Both the position numbers and the translations under genes were made by a program. The notes beneath the pieces are model-generated. The model worked only from the letters and a program-made list of their open reading frames with translations. It searched no databases and had not been told where the DNA came from. Positions 23,540 to 34,443 of a stretch of 64,000 nucleotides of DNA are shown piece by piece (position 1 is the first letter of the stretch; each line of letters opens with the position of its first letter). Origin of the DNA: Hemerocallis citrina (lineage: Eukaryota; Streptophyta; Magnoliopsida; Asparagales; Asphodelaceae); contig CM030363.1 of assembly GCA_017893485.1 (NCBI GenBank), positions 174,680,686 through 174,744,685 of the forward strand. The letters are read 5' to 3'.

Positions 23540-24290
23540 AAAATTTTGACAAAATCTCTCCTAAAATATTATTCCTTTTAGAGCATTAACATCGTAGACA
23601 GTCAAATTGAATCCTCCCCAGCCCAATCCAAGCCACATCACACAGGCATCATATATATAAGGCTTGGGGAAAAAAAACTTCATATGACTAAAGATATAAA
23701 ATAAAAGACCAAGATATAGTTTGTAATCATAAAAGATTTTAGGAAATTTTGTAAAAATTTCGCAGAACCTCCCCTAAAATATTAGCCATTTTACAGCAAT
23801 TCCTTACGAAATTCTGGTCACAATTAAAAATTTAACATCACAGTCAAGAAATATAAATTCTCCCCAAGCCAATCCAAACAACATCACACAGACATTATAT
23901 ATATAGGGCTCTGGGAAGAAAAAATCTTCATATGACTAAGATACTAAATAAAAACCAACATATCATTTCAAAACATAATAGATTTTAGAAAATTTAGTAA
24001 AAATGTTGATAGAACCTCCCCTAAAATATTAGCCCTTTTACAGCAATTCCTTACGGAATTCTGCTAACAATTAAAAATATGACATCACAGGCAATAAATA
24101 TCAATCCTCCCCAGGCGAAACCAAGAAACATCACACAGGCACCATATATATAAGGCTCTGGAGGGGAAAAATCAGAATATAATGCAAGGTACAAAATAAA
24201 AACCAAAAATTCGTTTGAAAACGTAATGGATTTTTGAAAAACCTTCGAAAAACCTTTAAAAAACCAAACACAGAACCCAATACTCCACAA
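23540..24290 (-). repeat. Three tandem copies (~247 bp) of a family-C LTR tail inside the Helitron
   Basis: 'catcacacaggca.catatatataaggct' recurs at about 23636, 23882 and 24130. Each unit also holds 'ttttacagcaattccttacggaattctg' (or a variant) and a 'cctccccaggc' block. Reverse-complemented, the array aligns with 33400-33740, near the end of the family-C LTR into which the Helitron is inserted. The LTR has one copy and the Helitron has three. Confidence 0.8.
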
Positions 24291-24399
24291 AATTGCGGGT
24301 ACGGGTATTAACATAATTATATTATATCATCATTATATACAGTTACTTACATCATCTCCCAAAATGCTAAATATTGCAAATATTACAACTATTACATCC

Positions 24400-25800
24400 T
24401 CCACCATAATAAACACCAACCAACCGAATGAAAAAAATAAAATTACAGGGTTGTAGGAGAACACAATGGTTGAAGTCTTCAAAAATGGGGCCAAACAATG
24501 AGCCTTAAAAACAATAAGAGTTTTGAATCAAATAGTAAGAGTTTACAATAAACAATTAAAACAATAAAAGTTTGAAAACAGTAGTAATAATTTTGAAACA
24601 ATTACCTTTCAAACAGAACAATGCCTTCAACCAAACATGTTCTTCATCACCCTACAAAAAGTTAAACTGTCAATATGTACATAACGGTTCTGAGTGCGAA
24701 CGACAATCTGGAAAAAAAAAAGAAGCATTAAATTAGCAGCAATTAATGGTTAACATAGGGTGTAGTTGTAGTAAATATAAATTTACCTTATTGCAACCCC
24801 AATTGATCAATGTAGTTGCATTTATAAATTTGAGGTCCATATCAACTGCATCCCAGTTCTATTAAAGTTCAAAAGTAAAACAACAATGAAAAAATGTTTT
24901 GGTAAGGTAAGTCTATCATATATAATTGGTTTTTTAATTTTGTCATCCTGTTTAATTAAAGAAAAAATAATAATTTAATAGACGACCCTCTTTCTAATTT
25001 TTTTCTTCTTATATATGGTGTCAATATGTCATTACTGATAAGTTAATTGATTTAATGTTTGCCATCAAATAATAGATAAGGTGATACTTGTTTTATAGCA
25101 AGTCCAATTGTTTGTTTTTGCTAGAATAATTATTTGTTATTGCAACTCCAATTGCTATATAGTTGAAAATTTAGCATCGTCTTCAATATATATATGAGTG
25201 ACAACCTATTGTTTGTTCTAGCTAGCTAATATAGAAATTATATTGTATTCAATATCCATAGTTATATTTAATTTTTTAGCTAGAAAAACTATAGTTATAT
25301 TTAATATCCATCTCTATGAGAAAACTATTAGTTATATGCTTACTCCTTGGCTTGAACCCTCGACCTCCTCTTTCATCACATGGGGTGCCTCTTCGAACTT
25401 CATAAATTCCTTTTTTTCCTCTCTCTACCATTGTTAGTGTGTTAGTGTATCGTGTTTGTTGGTTCTCCATATCCTCGGTCCAATTCCTAAACACCTGATG
25501 TGCCTTGTTTGTGGCGTGCTTGTGGCTCTATCTGAGTAGGACTGTAGTGGGGTATCACTAGTGCTTGTGTACTGCATGCTTACTGTATTGTGTGGTGGGT
25601 GAGGGTGCATGTATTTGTTTCAATTTGTCCTTGAAGAATTAGTGTTCCTTTATTTTACCTTATGATAATGGATTTTATGTCTTAATTAATCTAGCACAAT
25701 GAGAAACTCCATTACATTGTTTGGACAAAATTGTACTGACTTCTTTGGAACAATCTACAGCGTTGTGCACGTGACTACCACTCCTTACTGTCCTTTTAAA
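24400..25800. other. Helitron interior, unassigned AT-rich sequence
   Basis: AT-rich, with no similarity I recognise. Around 25340-25360 the minus strand has GAGGGTTCAAGCCAAGG, which resembles a B box, but no convincing A box precedes it. Overlapping short ORFs at 25243-25494 on both strands are unsupported. Confidence 0.3.
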
Positions 25801-25822
25801 GCCTGACCCTAGGTATTCTAAG

Positions 25823-25993
25823 ATGCCCCGAAAAGAAAGGGAGGCCCTTTGGATCAGATATGCCGATGATATGATTAGGAAGCAGAAAACATCATCCGAT
25901 TCAAAGAAGAGGCCGAATCGAGAAGGAATAGATGCAAACTCATTAGCTGATTACCCCAGAAAACCCCCGAGGAGATCTCATGGAAGGATGTAG
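25823..25993 (+). CDS. Small unrecognised ORF in the Helitron (56 aa)
   Basis: Starts MPRKEREALWIRYADDM and ends with TAG at 25991-25993. It is Lys/Arg-rich, unlike its AT-rich surroundings, and reads like a captured exon. No acceptor or donor is obvious at its ends, and I do not recognise the family. It lies about 600 bp before the NOT9 exons on the same strand, but does not resemble the N-terminal half of NOT9. It may come from a different captured gene. Confidence 0.3.
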   Translation: MPRKEREALWIRYADDMIRKQKTSSDSKKRPNREGIDANSLADYPRKPPRRSHGRM

Positions 25994-26588
25994 ATTATTG
26001 ACCCCACTTAACAGTCATTTTGTTTCAGCTTTTATCTTGACCACTGATTAGTTGGCAGATTGAAAGTAACAGTTATAATATATATCAAATAGAAGTATAT
26101 CTCATGTTTAGTTCTCCAATTTCAGATGTTTGTTATACATTCTCTTTGTTTGGGACTGCCTTTTTTGGTTCTTTTGTCCTACATTGATTCGAGGCTGGAA
26201 GAATCCCTTGCATAGTCAGAAGGGATTCACAGGAAAGCCAGAAAGAGAGATTTAGGTTTTTTTATTTGTGCTCAGAAACTCTTCTTCTTATATATTCTAA
26301 ATGAAGGTCATCTCATTTTATGAACTTAAAACTATAATTTTCGCACTTGTGGTAGACTGTTTATGAAAGACATGTAAATGCATTTGCTTTTGTGTTTTTA
26401 GAATGGAAGATATACTTTGCAGGTTTCTTTAAAGAGATATACATTTTTCTGGAATTTTTTCTTGCATGATTTCTCATTTCACTTCTTTGCCTATATTAAT
26501 GTTTTTGGTCTTTGAAGTATGTATAAATCTTTTTTTGGATATGAATTTGTGGCATTTATATATCTAACACCAATTTACATATCTACAG

Positions 26589-27183
26589 GTGGCAACTTTC
26601 ATTGTGCAAAAGATTTTACTAGATGATGTTGGGCTCGGGTATATTTGTGCTACAGCTGGGCGATTCTTTGCTGTAATTCAAGTCTTGAAGGCCATGGTTG
26701 ATTCCGATCAGCCACCTATGCGGCTTCTAAAACATGTAATTCACTGCTGCCTAAGATTATCCGACAATCCAAGGTTACTTACATATATCCTTTACTCTTC
26801 TCATCAAAGTGCACTCTTTATATTGTAAATGTGTGTTGCAATAAGGTGATAATTGAATCAATTATGCTTAGGGCAAGTGACGCTCTGCGGCAACATCTTC
26901 CACGCTTGTTGAAAGACAAAAAATTTGACACTTTTCAAGTGAGTTTGTTGCTTTACTTTAAAACTTTGATAGCTTGATATCTTAAAATTCTTCTTCTTTT
27001 TGATCTGTCTATATTATGTTCCGTACAATTAAGATTTCTATTCATTCAAGTTTTATTTGGCGATTGTTGCAGGAAGACCCGTCAACCCAGAGATGGCTTC
27101 AACAACTTATGTACAATGTTTATGGAGAAATGGGTTTACCTGCTTTCCAAACAGGGAGACTCAAACATATTTTGAGGAAGTAG
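26589..27183 (+). pseudogene. NOT9: NOT9 (CCR4-NOT complex subunit 9 / CAF40) 3' gene fragment, three exons
   Basis: Exon 26589-26773 encodes [38 protein letters not shown]. Exon 26872-26938 encodes ASDALRQHLPRLLKDKKFDTFQ. Exon 27073-27183 encodes EDPSTQRWLQQLMYNVYGEM.. and ends in TAG. The first two stretches match the C-terminal armadillo-repeat part of NOT9/Rcd1, a scaffold of the cytoplasmic mRNA deadenylase complex. Both introns are GT-AG and the phases fit, giving 121 codons with no stop. The upstream exons are absent (the first exon is preceded by an acceptor 'ctacag'). Substitutions at usually fixed places ([19 protein letters not shown]) and the lost N-terminal two thirds point to a captured gene fragment, not a functional gene. 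Confidence 0.9.
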
Positions 27184-27189
27184 GTTTAT

Positions 27190-28360
27190 TTTATACCGCC
27201 TTTTTAGTTGTATATCGATTCAGTTGAGGTTCATTTTATGAAAATGGAGAAAAACTTGGACTACCATAGTTGTAGTCTTTTGTGCTGTATCTCCCAAATG
27301 TACCTAATAAAGCACAGATTTCTTTAAATTTTTGTATGATTTAAGCTGCTTGCTGCTGGATACTCTTTCTACTTGTTGAATATTGTGTACATAGAAATTA
27401 TGTATGTACAGAATTGCAAATGGAATTGATGAGTTTTAGCCGCTTACCGTGTGACCAGAGCATTGAGTATGTTTAGAATGTTGTTTTTTTAAAATTTTTT
27501 TGGAGGTTTCTGAAGTTTTGTGCACACATGCTTTAAACCTCGAAACAAAGTATAATATGTTAAACAAACAGATTATACTTTGGAGAGCTAAGCCATGCAT
27601 ACTTAAATATATAGTTAATAAAATTATCTGTAGTTATCCTTACAAATGCACAAGAAATTTAGACACTGTATAGTTGAGAGGATGTGCTGAGAGTATGGTA
27701 GTGGTAGCTCATGCACAGTTTAATAGTTTGTGGATTTAGAGAATTTAGAGAAAATGTTGCTATCTTAAGTCTTCTAATTGAATAGTTTATGGAGATCACC
27801 TAACTGAATAAAAAGTTTTATTCAAGTAAGGTTCATTAGTTAGAGTGTGAAAAAAGTTTATTGAAAGATAATCACAGTCATAAATTTGTAACTTGTATTT
27901 TAATCAAAAGTACCTGTATTTTCTGAAATAACTATAATAGAACTTCAGTCTAATACTCGTGTAGAGCACATTTCAAGTTTCTCTCGTTCTCGTCGTCTAC
28001 GTTGGGCCAACGTAGCTTTCGATATAACATGAACATTATGAGCCTAAATTTGTGAAAATGAATCGTTATAAATGATTTTTTAAGAGGAGAACCACTTACT
28101 TATTTGAGAATGTATTAATTTTGATTATTACATCGATAATAAATAAAAGAAGCAGTGTGAGGAAAGATAAAGAAAAAACAATGTAGATAAAGCAAGATAA
28201 AGAAGCAAGATAAGCATATACCGCACTGGACATTTCATTTTCTTTTTCCTTTCCTTTGCCAGAATAACTTGTTTCCTTTCTCTACATCGGGTGGGTAAAA
28301 AGTAGGAATTAAAAAAAAATCATAATGAGCATAAGACCAACCAAGTAATAAGGGGTGAAG
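27190..28360. other. Helitron interior downstream of the NOT9 fragment
   Basis: AT-rich. The first part may be NOT9 3' flank carried along. I see no coding or RNA feature. Confidence 0.3.
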
Positions 28361-28365
28361 CTTAC

Positions 28366-28640
28366 CTTGCGAAGAGATATTAGATTAAGCTCGCGTTCAT
28401 CTCGAATGGTAACCCCGACATTTTTTTTCGAAGGAATTGCACCTGCAATAGAAAAATATCAATTTTGAATGTAAGTGGACAATTAATTAATGTGCTAAGA
28501 ACACAATGAAAAGCTTCACTTACTATTTTTTCCAAGTCAACATCAACCTGTAAGGTATTAAAGTAAACATTAAAATATGAGGAACTTATTGTTATATCAA
28601 AAAATAAGATACTTACATGGCCATATATAGTAATGTCATC
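28366..28640 (-). pseudogene. Possible captured exons of an unknown gene, minus strand
   Basis: On the minus strand an open segment with MDDITIYGH ends at a GTAAGT donor (exon edge 28617). A 24-nt exon (28547-28524, VDVDLEKI) is bounded by CAG and GTAAGTG. A third segment (28442-28366) follows a 'tattgcag' acceptor and ends CGCAAG/GTAAG. Joined, they stay open until a stop in the third exon. In another frame that exon reads VGVTIRDERELNLISLRK, so a frameshift in its A8 run is possible. No family recognised. Confidence 0.35.
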
Positions 28641-28659
28641 CATTGATGTTCTTTAATTG

Positions 28660-30520
28660 GAGCAATTGATCTGTATAAAAAGGATGGGAAATATAAAGTT
28701 GATAATAATTGGAGCAATTGTTCTAATTATTTTAACAAACCAATCAAGACATTGTATAGTAATCTTTTTTCTTCTTTGATGTTCTGATTAACTTTGATTA
28801 TAAAGTATTAACTATTATGATCTATCTTTTAAAATAGCCACCAAATATATAGGAGATATGGTGTTTAGTCGAATGATCAAGAAAGATGAATAGGATGTAG
28901 AATGACTAAGCATAGTTATTTGGGAGAATCTCACTAAATCCAAAGATTACATATCTGAAGGGCAGAAAATATCTTGAATGCAACCCCTAACAATCTACTA
29001 AACCTACTATCACTGCTGACAGTGTTTCTGATGTTTCTTTTTGCAATATTTTTTCCAAAATCGTTGGTTTACTGAGTCTGTATATTTAACTTTAATCTAT
29101 TAACTCTCGGCAAAAAGGAACTTGTTGTTATACCAATTCCATTGATATCTTCACCAACTGCATGCTTGGTAGCTTGAATGTTTTTATTATTAATATCGGC
29201 TTGGAAATGAAATTATCTCATGAAACTATATAGTTATCAAAACTTTGAATTGTTTATAATCCTTTTTGAGGAGTTGAGATAATCCCGATTTACTCACCCC
29301 AAATCTGCGGTTATCTAACAATTCTAACCCCTGCTCCTATCTAATAAACAAACCTAGAAAAAACGCTATGCATTCTATGTTTGATTATGCCTATTACTTG
29401 CAAATATTTACAAATGAAATTTCAAAGACATAACCTTGGGTTGATCTTCATATTGTTTACTACAAACCACATGCAAATTACCTACAACACTAAGCCCATT
29501 GCCTACACCTACAACACTACAAACTGTACAGTACAAACTCTTCGAAATCAATAATCTCACAGCAGTACAAACTCGCTATACTACTACTACTCCCTCCCCT
29601 AACAATCTCCGAACCAACAACACTAAGCCCATTGCATACAGAATTATCCAGCATTTCCAATATTGAAATCAACAAAATTCCCCGTAATCCCTCCCAAACC
29701 ACCCACATTGCCTTCCTTCAATACCCAAATATCACAATACAAACATATCTCAATACCCAAACATATGTATGCATACCAAATCTGTACGTATTTCATCTAC
29801 GTTCTTATATGTACCAACTGCACAATACCTAAACTACTGGTTGGATCTTTATCAAGTACTTCATATTTAGGCTTGTTAGGGGAGGAAGGAGTGCGGTAAG
29901 CCTTGAGTTTATTCAGGAAACTTGCAACTCTTTTGGAGTGTGGAGATGTGAGTAATTAGGGGTTATTACAACTCTTATACTATATGATCTCTAGTGCATC
30001 ATTTATTCTTTCTACTTCTTTTTATCTTTTCAGGCAGTCTGTTTATTTGTGTATACCACGGCTTGTTTATCATTTCAGGCAGTCTGTTTGGCATACCACG
30101 GTCATATAATACTAAAAGTTGGAGTAGGAGACAAAAGATACAATACAGAACAAAAAAAAACTCATTAACATAAAAAAAAACCACTAACAGAGCAAACAAC
30201 ATCAAACACCGTGCGAGCAATTTCCTACCTATCTAAAACATGGCATCTAAACCTTGAAAAATTAGCAGTGTGACAAAATCATTCGACAAATCACACTATG
30301 CATTCTTCCACCTTTTCTTCAAAAATAAAAAATTAGTCAATCTTCCATCATTCGACATTTTCTTTTTATGGGGAAAGTGGAGAATGATCATCTTGTTCCA
30401 AAATCTTCCATAAATCTCTCAAATTAATCTAAAAGATACCCAAATCTCTCAATAATACCCAATAACCAACAAAAAAAGCACAAAAACAGCACACCCAAGC
30501 ACAAAAACAGCACAATGGTG
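28660..30520. other. Helitron interior, unassigned
   Basis: AT-rich sequence with a CA/CT-rich stretch (about 29450-29720). I see no supported coding region; the ORFs at 29517-29899 overlap on both strands and are low complexity. Confidence 0.3.
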
Positions 30521-30529
30521 AAATCGATG

Positions 30530-31110
30530 GTTGGATTTTGTATACCTGCAATGGTTAAATCGATGGTTGGATGGGGTCGCTGATTCTTCTAATCGATGGT
30601 GAAATCGATTGTGGGGGCCAATGGTGAAATCGATGGTTGGAAGGGAGGAGGAGGGGATGGGGTTGCTGATTCTTCTAATCGATGGTGAAATCGATTGTGG
30701 GGGCCGATGGTGAAATGGATGGAAGGGAGGAGGAGGGGGGTTGGCGAGTGGAGGTGGGGGCCGGTGAAGACGCAGCGGAGGTGGTCGGTGCGCTGCAGAG
30801 GTGCCGGAGCTGGCCAGCGCAGAGAGAGGTGGTGGTCAGCGACGGATGAGAGCGGAAGGGAGGAGGAGGGGGTTAGGGTCGGGAGGTGGGGGGTACTGAA
30901 GACGGAGCGGAGGTGGGGGTGCTGAAATGGCGATGGAGCGGAGGTGGGAGAGAGAGAGGGAGACTGAGAGAGAGCGGGGAGTTAGAGAGAGGGAGACAGT
31001 GAGAGAGAGAGAGTGGGCGGGAGAAAGAGAGAGAGAACGGGGAGAAAGAGAGAGGGAACGGGTTGGTTTTGGTGGAAAAAGAGATAGAGAGTGTGTGTGT
31101 GGGTTTTTCG
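30530..31110 (-). repeat. Purine-rich low-complexity and short-repeat leader near the Helitron 5' end
   Basis: 'aatcgatggtgaaatcgattgtgggggc' recurs several times (30530-30720). G-rich sequence follows, then GAGAGA tracts (30940-31070). On the minus strand this is a CT-rich block 120-700 bp after the 5' terminus. The 121-codon Ser/Leu/Pro ORF (31201-30836, minus) is the translation of the CT repeat. Confidence 0.6.
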
Positions 31111-31469
31111 AATTTGTAGGGTTTGAAATTTGGGCAGGAAAATATGTTTTGTGAGAGTAGATCTGGTCCATTGATTTTGGGAGAGATTGAATGTGAGCCA
31201 CCTGATAGCTTTCTTTGTGTTTTATTATATAGATGATGTGATAATATTACAAGTTAAATAACATGGTGTATGCATAATATGTGATAAAATGAGAAGATAA
31301 ATAAGATGGTGTATGCCGAATATGTGATAATATGTTGAGATAAAAGATGAGATGATATGTGATAATAAAATGGGATAAATAGATGAGATGAAAATGATTA
31401 TAAAAGTTAAATTTTGTTTACCAGTGCCTACAGAAATCCTGGAGGTTTGGGCTAAACCTCCTAATACCC

Positions 31470-31750
31470 AAAAACCGGCTTGGGGTGCGGTGTTTATTAC
31501 CCAAACTATGTTTGGGGTGCAGATTATATTGCCTAAGCTATTGGCTTGAGGTCCGGTATATTCCCAGTTTATCTAGGGTGCGGTGTTATATTACCCAAGC
31601 TATCGGCTTTGGGATGCGGTGATTATTACAAAAACTATATTTGGGGTCCGATGTATAATACCCAAGTTTCACTTGAGGTGCAGTGATTATAACCCAAACT
31701 ATCTTTGGGGTGTGGTATATATTACCCAAGTTCTACTGGGGGAGTGGTGT
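31470..31750 (+). repeat. Minisatellite in family-C LTR
   Basis: About eight degenerate copies of a 32-40 bp unit built on 'acccaagctatcggcttggggtgcggtgtatatt'. One more copy appears at 32448-32500. Confidence 0.75.
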
Positions 31751-31889
31751 ATTCCCTCGCTGGCATAGGCTGGGAGGAAGACGTAGCCTCAGACGCGTAA
31801 GACCCTTGGTGGACAGTGGTCCACGTGTTCACTGGGCTAGTGGCTTTAGTATTTGGGATGATGTGGGGTACTGGTCGACAAATTAATAA

Positions 31890-32820
31890 AATGGGTAAAT
31901 ATAAAATGAGAATGGGAAAGTAAAGAAAGTGTATGATATGAAATGAAAATGAAAAAATGTGAATGAGCATGAAAAGTAAAACAAATGTGTTATGAAATGA
32001 GAATGAAAAGTAAAGAAATTGTGTTGTGGGAATGAATATGATAAGTAAAGAAAACGTGTTATGAGTATGTGAATAAATATGAGAAGTAAAAAAAAATTTG
32101 TTATGAGAATGAATATGAAAAGTAAAGAAATTGTGTTATAAGAATAAAAAGGTAAGTATCCGGTAATATGAGAATGAAAAGTAAACTAAGGTGTAATATG
32201 TAATGAAAAATTTAAGTAAGTGATATTATGTGATGAGAATGGATATTATAGTAAAAACATGATATAACATGAGTTTGGTACACCTTGGAATTGTGTCGAG
32301 TAACTACCCTCCCGCTATTTCTATGGAAATGGTGGGAACTACCTGCCTGGGCACAACTCCCAGGGTGGATCAGTGGGGGATTGATATGATAATTGTATTG
32401 TGAAATGAGAAAGAAAATTAAAGTAAGTTTTAATATGAAGATGAGAACTATCGGCTTTGGGGTGTGGTGTATACTACCCAAACTATGTTTGGGGTGCGAT
32501 GTATTAACCGATGAGAATGAAAGTTAAAGTGAGTTGTAATACGAGATGTGAATGAATATGAAAGTAAGATATATTATCAAATAGGAATGAGAAGTAAAGT
32601 AAGTTGTATGATGAGATGAGAATGAAATATAAAGCAAAGTATATGATAAAAGAAGAACGAGAATTAAAGTTGCGGTATGATGAAATAAGAATAAAAAGGA
32701 AAGTAAACTGTAATATAAAAGGAGAATGAATGTTAATGTATTATGAGATATAATGAGAATGTAAATGAATGTGATGTTATAAGATTGAATGAATGTGATG
32801 TTATGAGATGAGAATGAATG
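31890..32820 (+). repeat. Degenerate A/G-rich tandem repeat in family-C LTR
   Basis: Repeats of 'atgagaatgaatatgaaaagtaaagaaattgtgttatg' with variable spacing. Non-coding. Confidence 0.6.
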
Positions 32821-33812
32821 TGAATATAAAATGCCTTGGAATTGTGTTGAGGAACTACTCGCCTGCTTTTTCTAAGGACATGGTGGGAACTACCTGCCTA
32901 GGCACAACTTCAAGGAAGAGTGAGTGGATGTTGATATGTAGATTGGTTGAAGGTTAGAAAAATTACATTTGTGCAATATCACTTTTACTATGTTTATATA
33001 TTTAATTTCAGGTTAAATTTAATTATCATCATGTTCGTAAGTTATTTTAATTTCTTTCATATTATTTATTTTAGTAACTAACCTAGTAGATTATACTCAC
33101 ACCAGTTTTGACTGACCCCTGTTGTTTTGCGGGTTAGAGGGGTCCCTCCGTGAGGGAGGACGTCATTGACTCTCTTTGCAAGTTTTGGTTATCAGCGAGA
33201 TGAGATACTTTTGTATTACTTAATTTTGTAGTGATACTTTCCTTATAGTAGAGTTGGTGGTGTATGTATCTATTATATACTTTTATTAATCTAAGTCATG
33301 TAGTATGGGGATATGTGATAATATTTGTGTAATATTTTGTATTTTGGAAGATTATGCATGTATCTGTATGAGATGATGATATATAATAATGAGGTAAATA
33401 TGTTAAAATCCGTACCCGCCTTGTTGTGGAGTATTGGGTCAGTGTGTGGGTTTTTCAAAGGTTTTTCAAAGGTTTTTCTAAAAATCCTTTATGTTTTTAA
33501 ATGAATTTTTTGTTTTTATTTTGTATCATGCATATTATGATGAGTTATGCCCTTATAGTCGTATATATACATTGCCTGTGTGTTGGATTGGCCTGGGGAG
33601 GATTGATATAAATTGCCTGTGTTGTGATATTTGTAATTGTTTGCAGAATTCCGTAAGGAATTTCTGTAAATGGGCTAATATTTCAGGGGAGACTGTCGAA
33701 ATTTTAATTGAAATCTATGAAGATTTTCTATGTAAGAAATAGATGTAGAACTATTCTAAGTAAGAGATTGTTAAAAATAAAAAAAAATAAAAAAATGGGG
33801 TGTTACATTAAC

Positions 33813-34438
33813 ACTGAACACGTGCATGACTCATGTTAACAAGTTATATGATTTTTGTTTACAAGTTATATGATTCCGATTTACAAGTTACATGTTATCT
33901 AGTTACAAGATTACATGATTCATGTTACAAGTTACATGACCTAATTATAAGTTACAAGATTCTTGTTTACATGACACGTTTCCTGTTACATGATTCCTTA
34001 TTCCTGATTGGTTATATTTTGAGACTTGTTCCATTTGTCACTTGCATTACACTTGATTATGTTGTATTACAATTGCATCGCTAGTTCTTGTTTCCCTTCC
34101 TGTCCAGCTCTGGTTTCTCTCTTGTTATATATATTGTTTCTCGTTATCATTTTTGTTCCATATTTGAATTGCCATTTCTTATTGCTTTCGCGGTGCCTTG
34201 TTTCCTGTACCTACTTTGCTTGTTACTACTTGCGGCCGGTAACTTGCTCTAACGGGTACCATCTATCTTTCTTTGATTTAATGTTATATAGGTACAACGA
34301 TGGGATACTGAAGAAACTTGGTGAACTACTTACTGGTATTGTACAACATATGAATTATATGAGTTAGTATACTTCTATCATTCGTTGGGCCTCAGTTACG
34401 TGCCCGTATTTTCGTATAATGGGAAGCGGGACGTGACA
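33813..34438 (+). mobile_element. Family-B LTR B1, right part
   Basis: Continues from 1854 after the family-C insertion. It begins with a 'tacaagttacatga'-type minisatellite (33835-34000), has the 'cttgttactacttgcggccggtaacttgctctaacgg' block shared with the copy at 47426-50985, and ends GGGAAGCGGGACGTGACA. Its start, its other TSD and the 5' part of the copia element lie left of the window. The expected TSD here would be TGGTG (34439-34443). Confidence 0.85.
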
Positions 34439-34443
34439 TGGTG

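Larger units (their letters stand above)
23111..31233 (-). mobile_element. Non-autonomous gene-capturing Helitron, 8.1 kb
   Basis: On the minus strand the 5' end is TCTATATAATAAAACAC (31233 downward) and the 3' end is ..GGCATACCTAG at 23111. A hairpin (CGT-A-GGC, loop ACGT, GCC-ACG) sits 7 nt before CTAG. The insertion lies exactly between A (23110) and T (31234), with no target duplication, as for Helitrons. The host repeat on both sides is continuous once it is removed. No Rep or helicase coding sequence was found, so it is non-autonomous. Cargo: NOT9 exons on the plus strand, a possible exon set on the minus strand, and three tandem copies of a family-C LTR tail. Confidence 0.88.
31234..33807 (+). 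mobile_element. Family-C LTR, segment 3 of 3
   Basis: Resumes the ~60-bp AT-rich repeat cut by the Helitron and ends GGGGTGTTACA, followed by TTAAC. Near its end (33400-33740) lies the segment found in triplicate, inverted, inside the Helitron. The blocks 'gaactacctgcctgggcacaac' (~32340) and 'gaactacctgcctaggcacaac' (~32890) are an internal duplication about 550 bp apart. Confidence 0.75.

Noticed and set aside
25330..25440. Possible tRNA-derived SINE in the Helitron (B-box-like GGGTTCAAGCC, minus strand)
   Set aside because: No credible A box at the right distance, no 3' tail and no target duplication.
30836..31201. 121-codon Ser/Leu/Pro ORF near the Helitron 5' end
   Set aside because: It is the translation of CT dinucleotide repeats; the opposite strand is also open.
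31583..31886. ORFs of 61-82 codons in family-C LTR
   Set aside because: They fall in the minisatellite and overlap on both strands.
33491..33742. 83-codon ORF with a counterpart at 24314-24051 (minus)
   Set aside because: Similarity is explained by shared LTR-tail DNA; the frames diverge and no protein family is evident.
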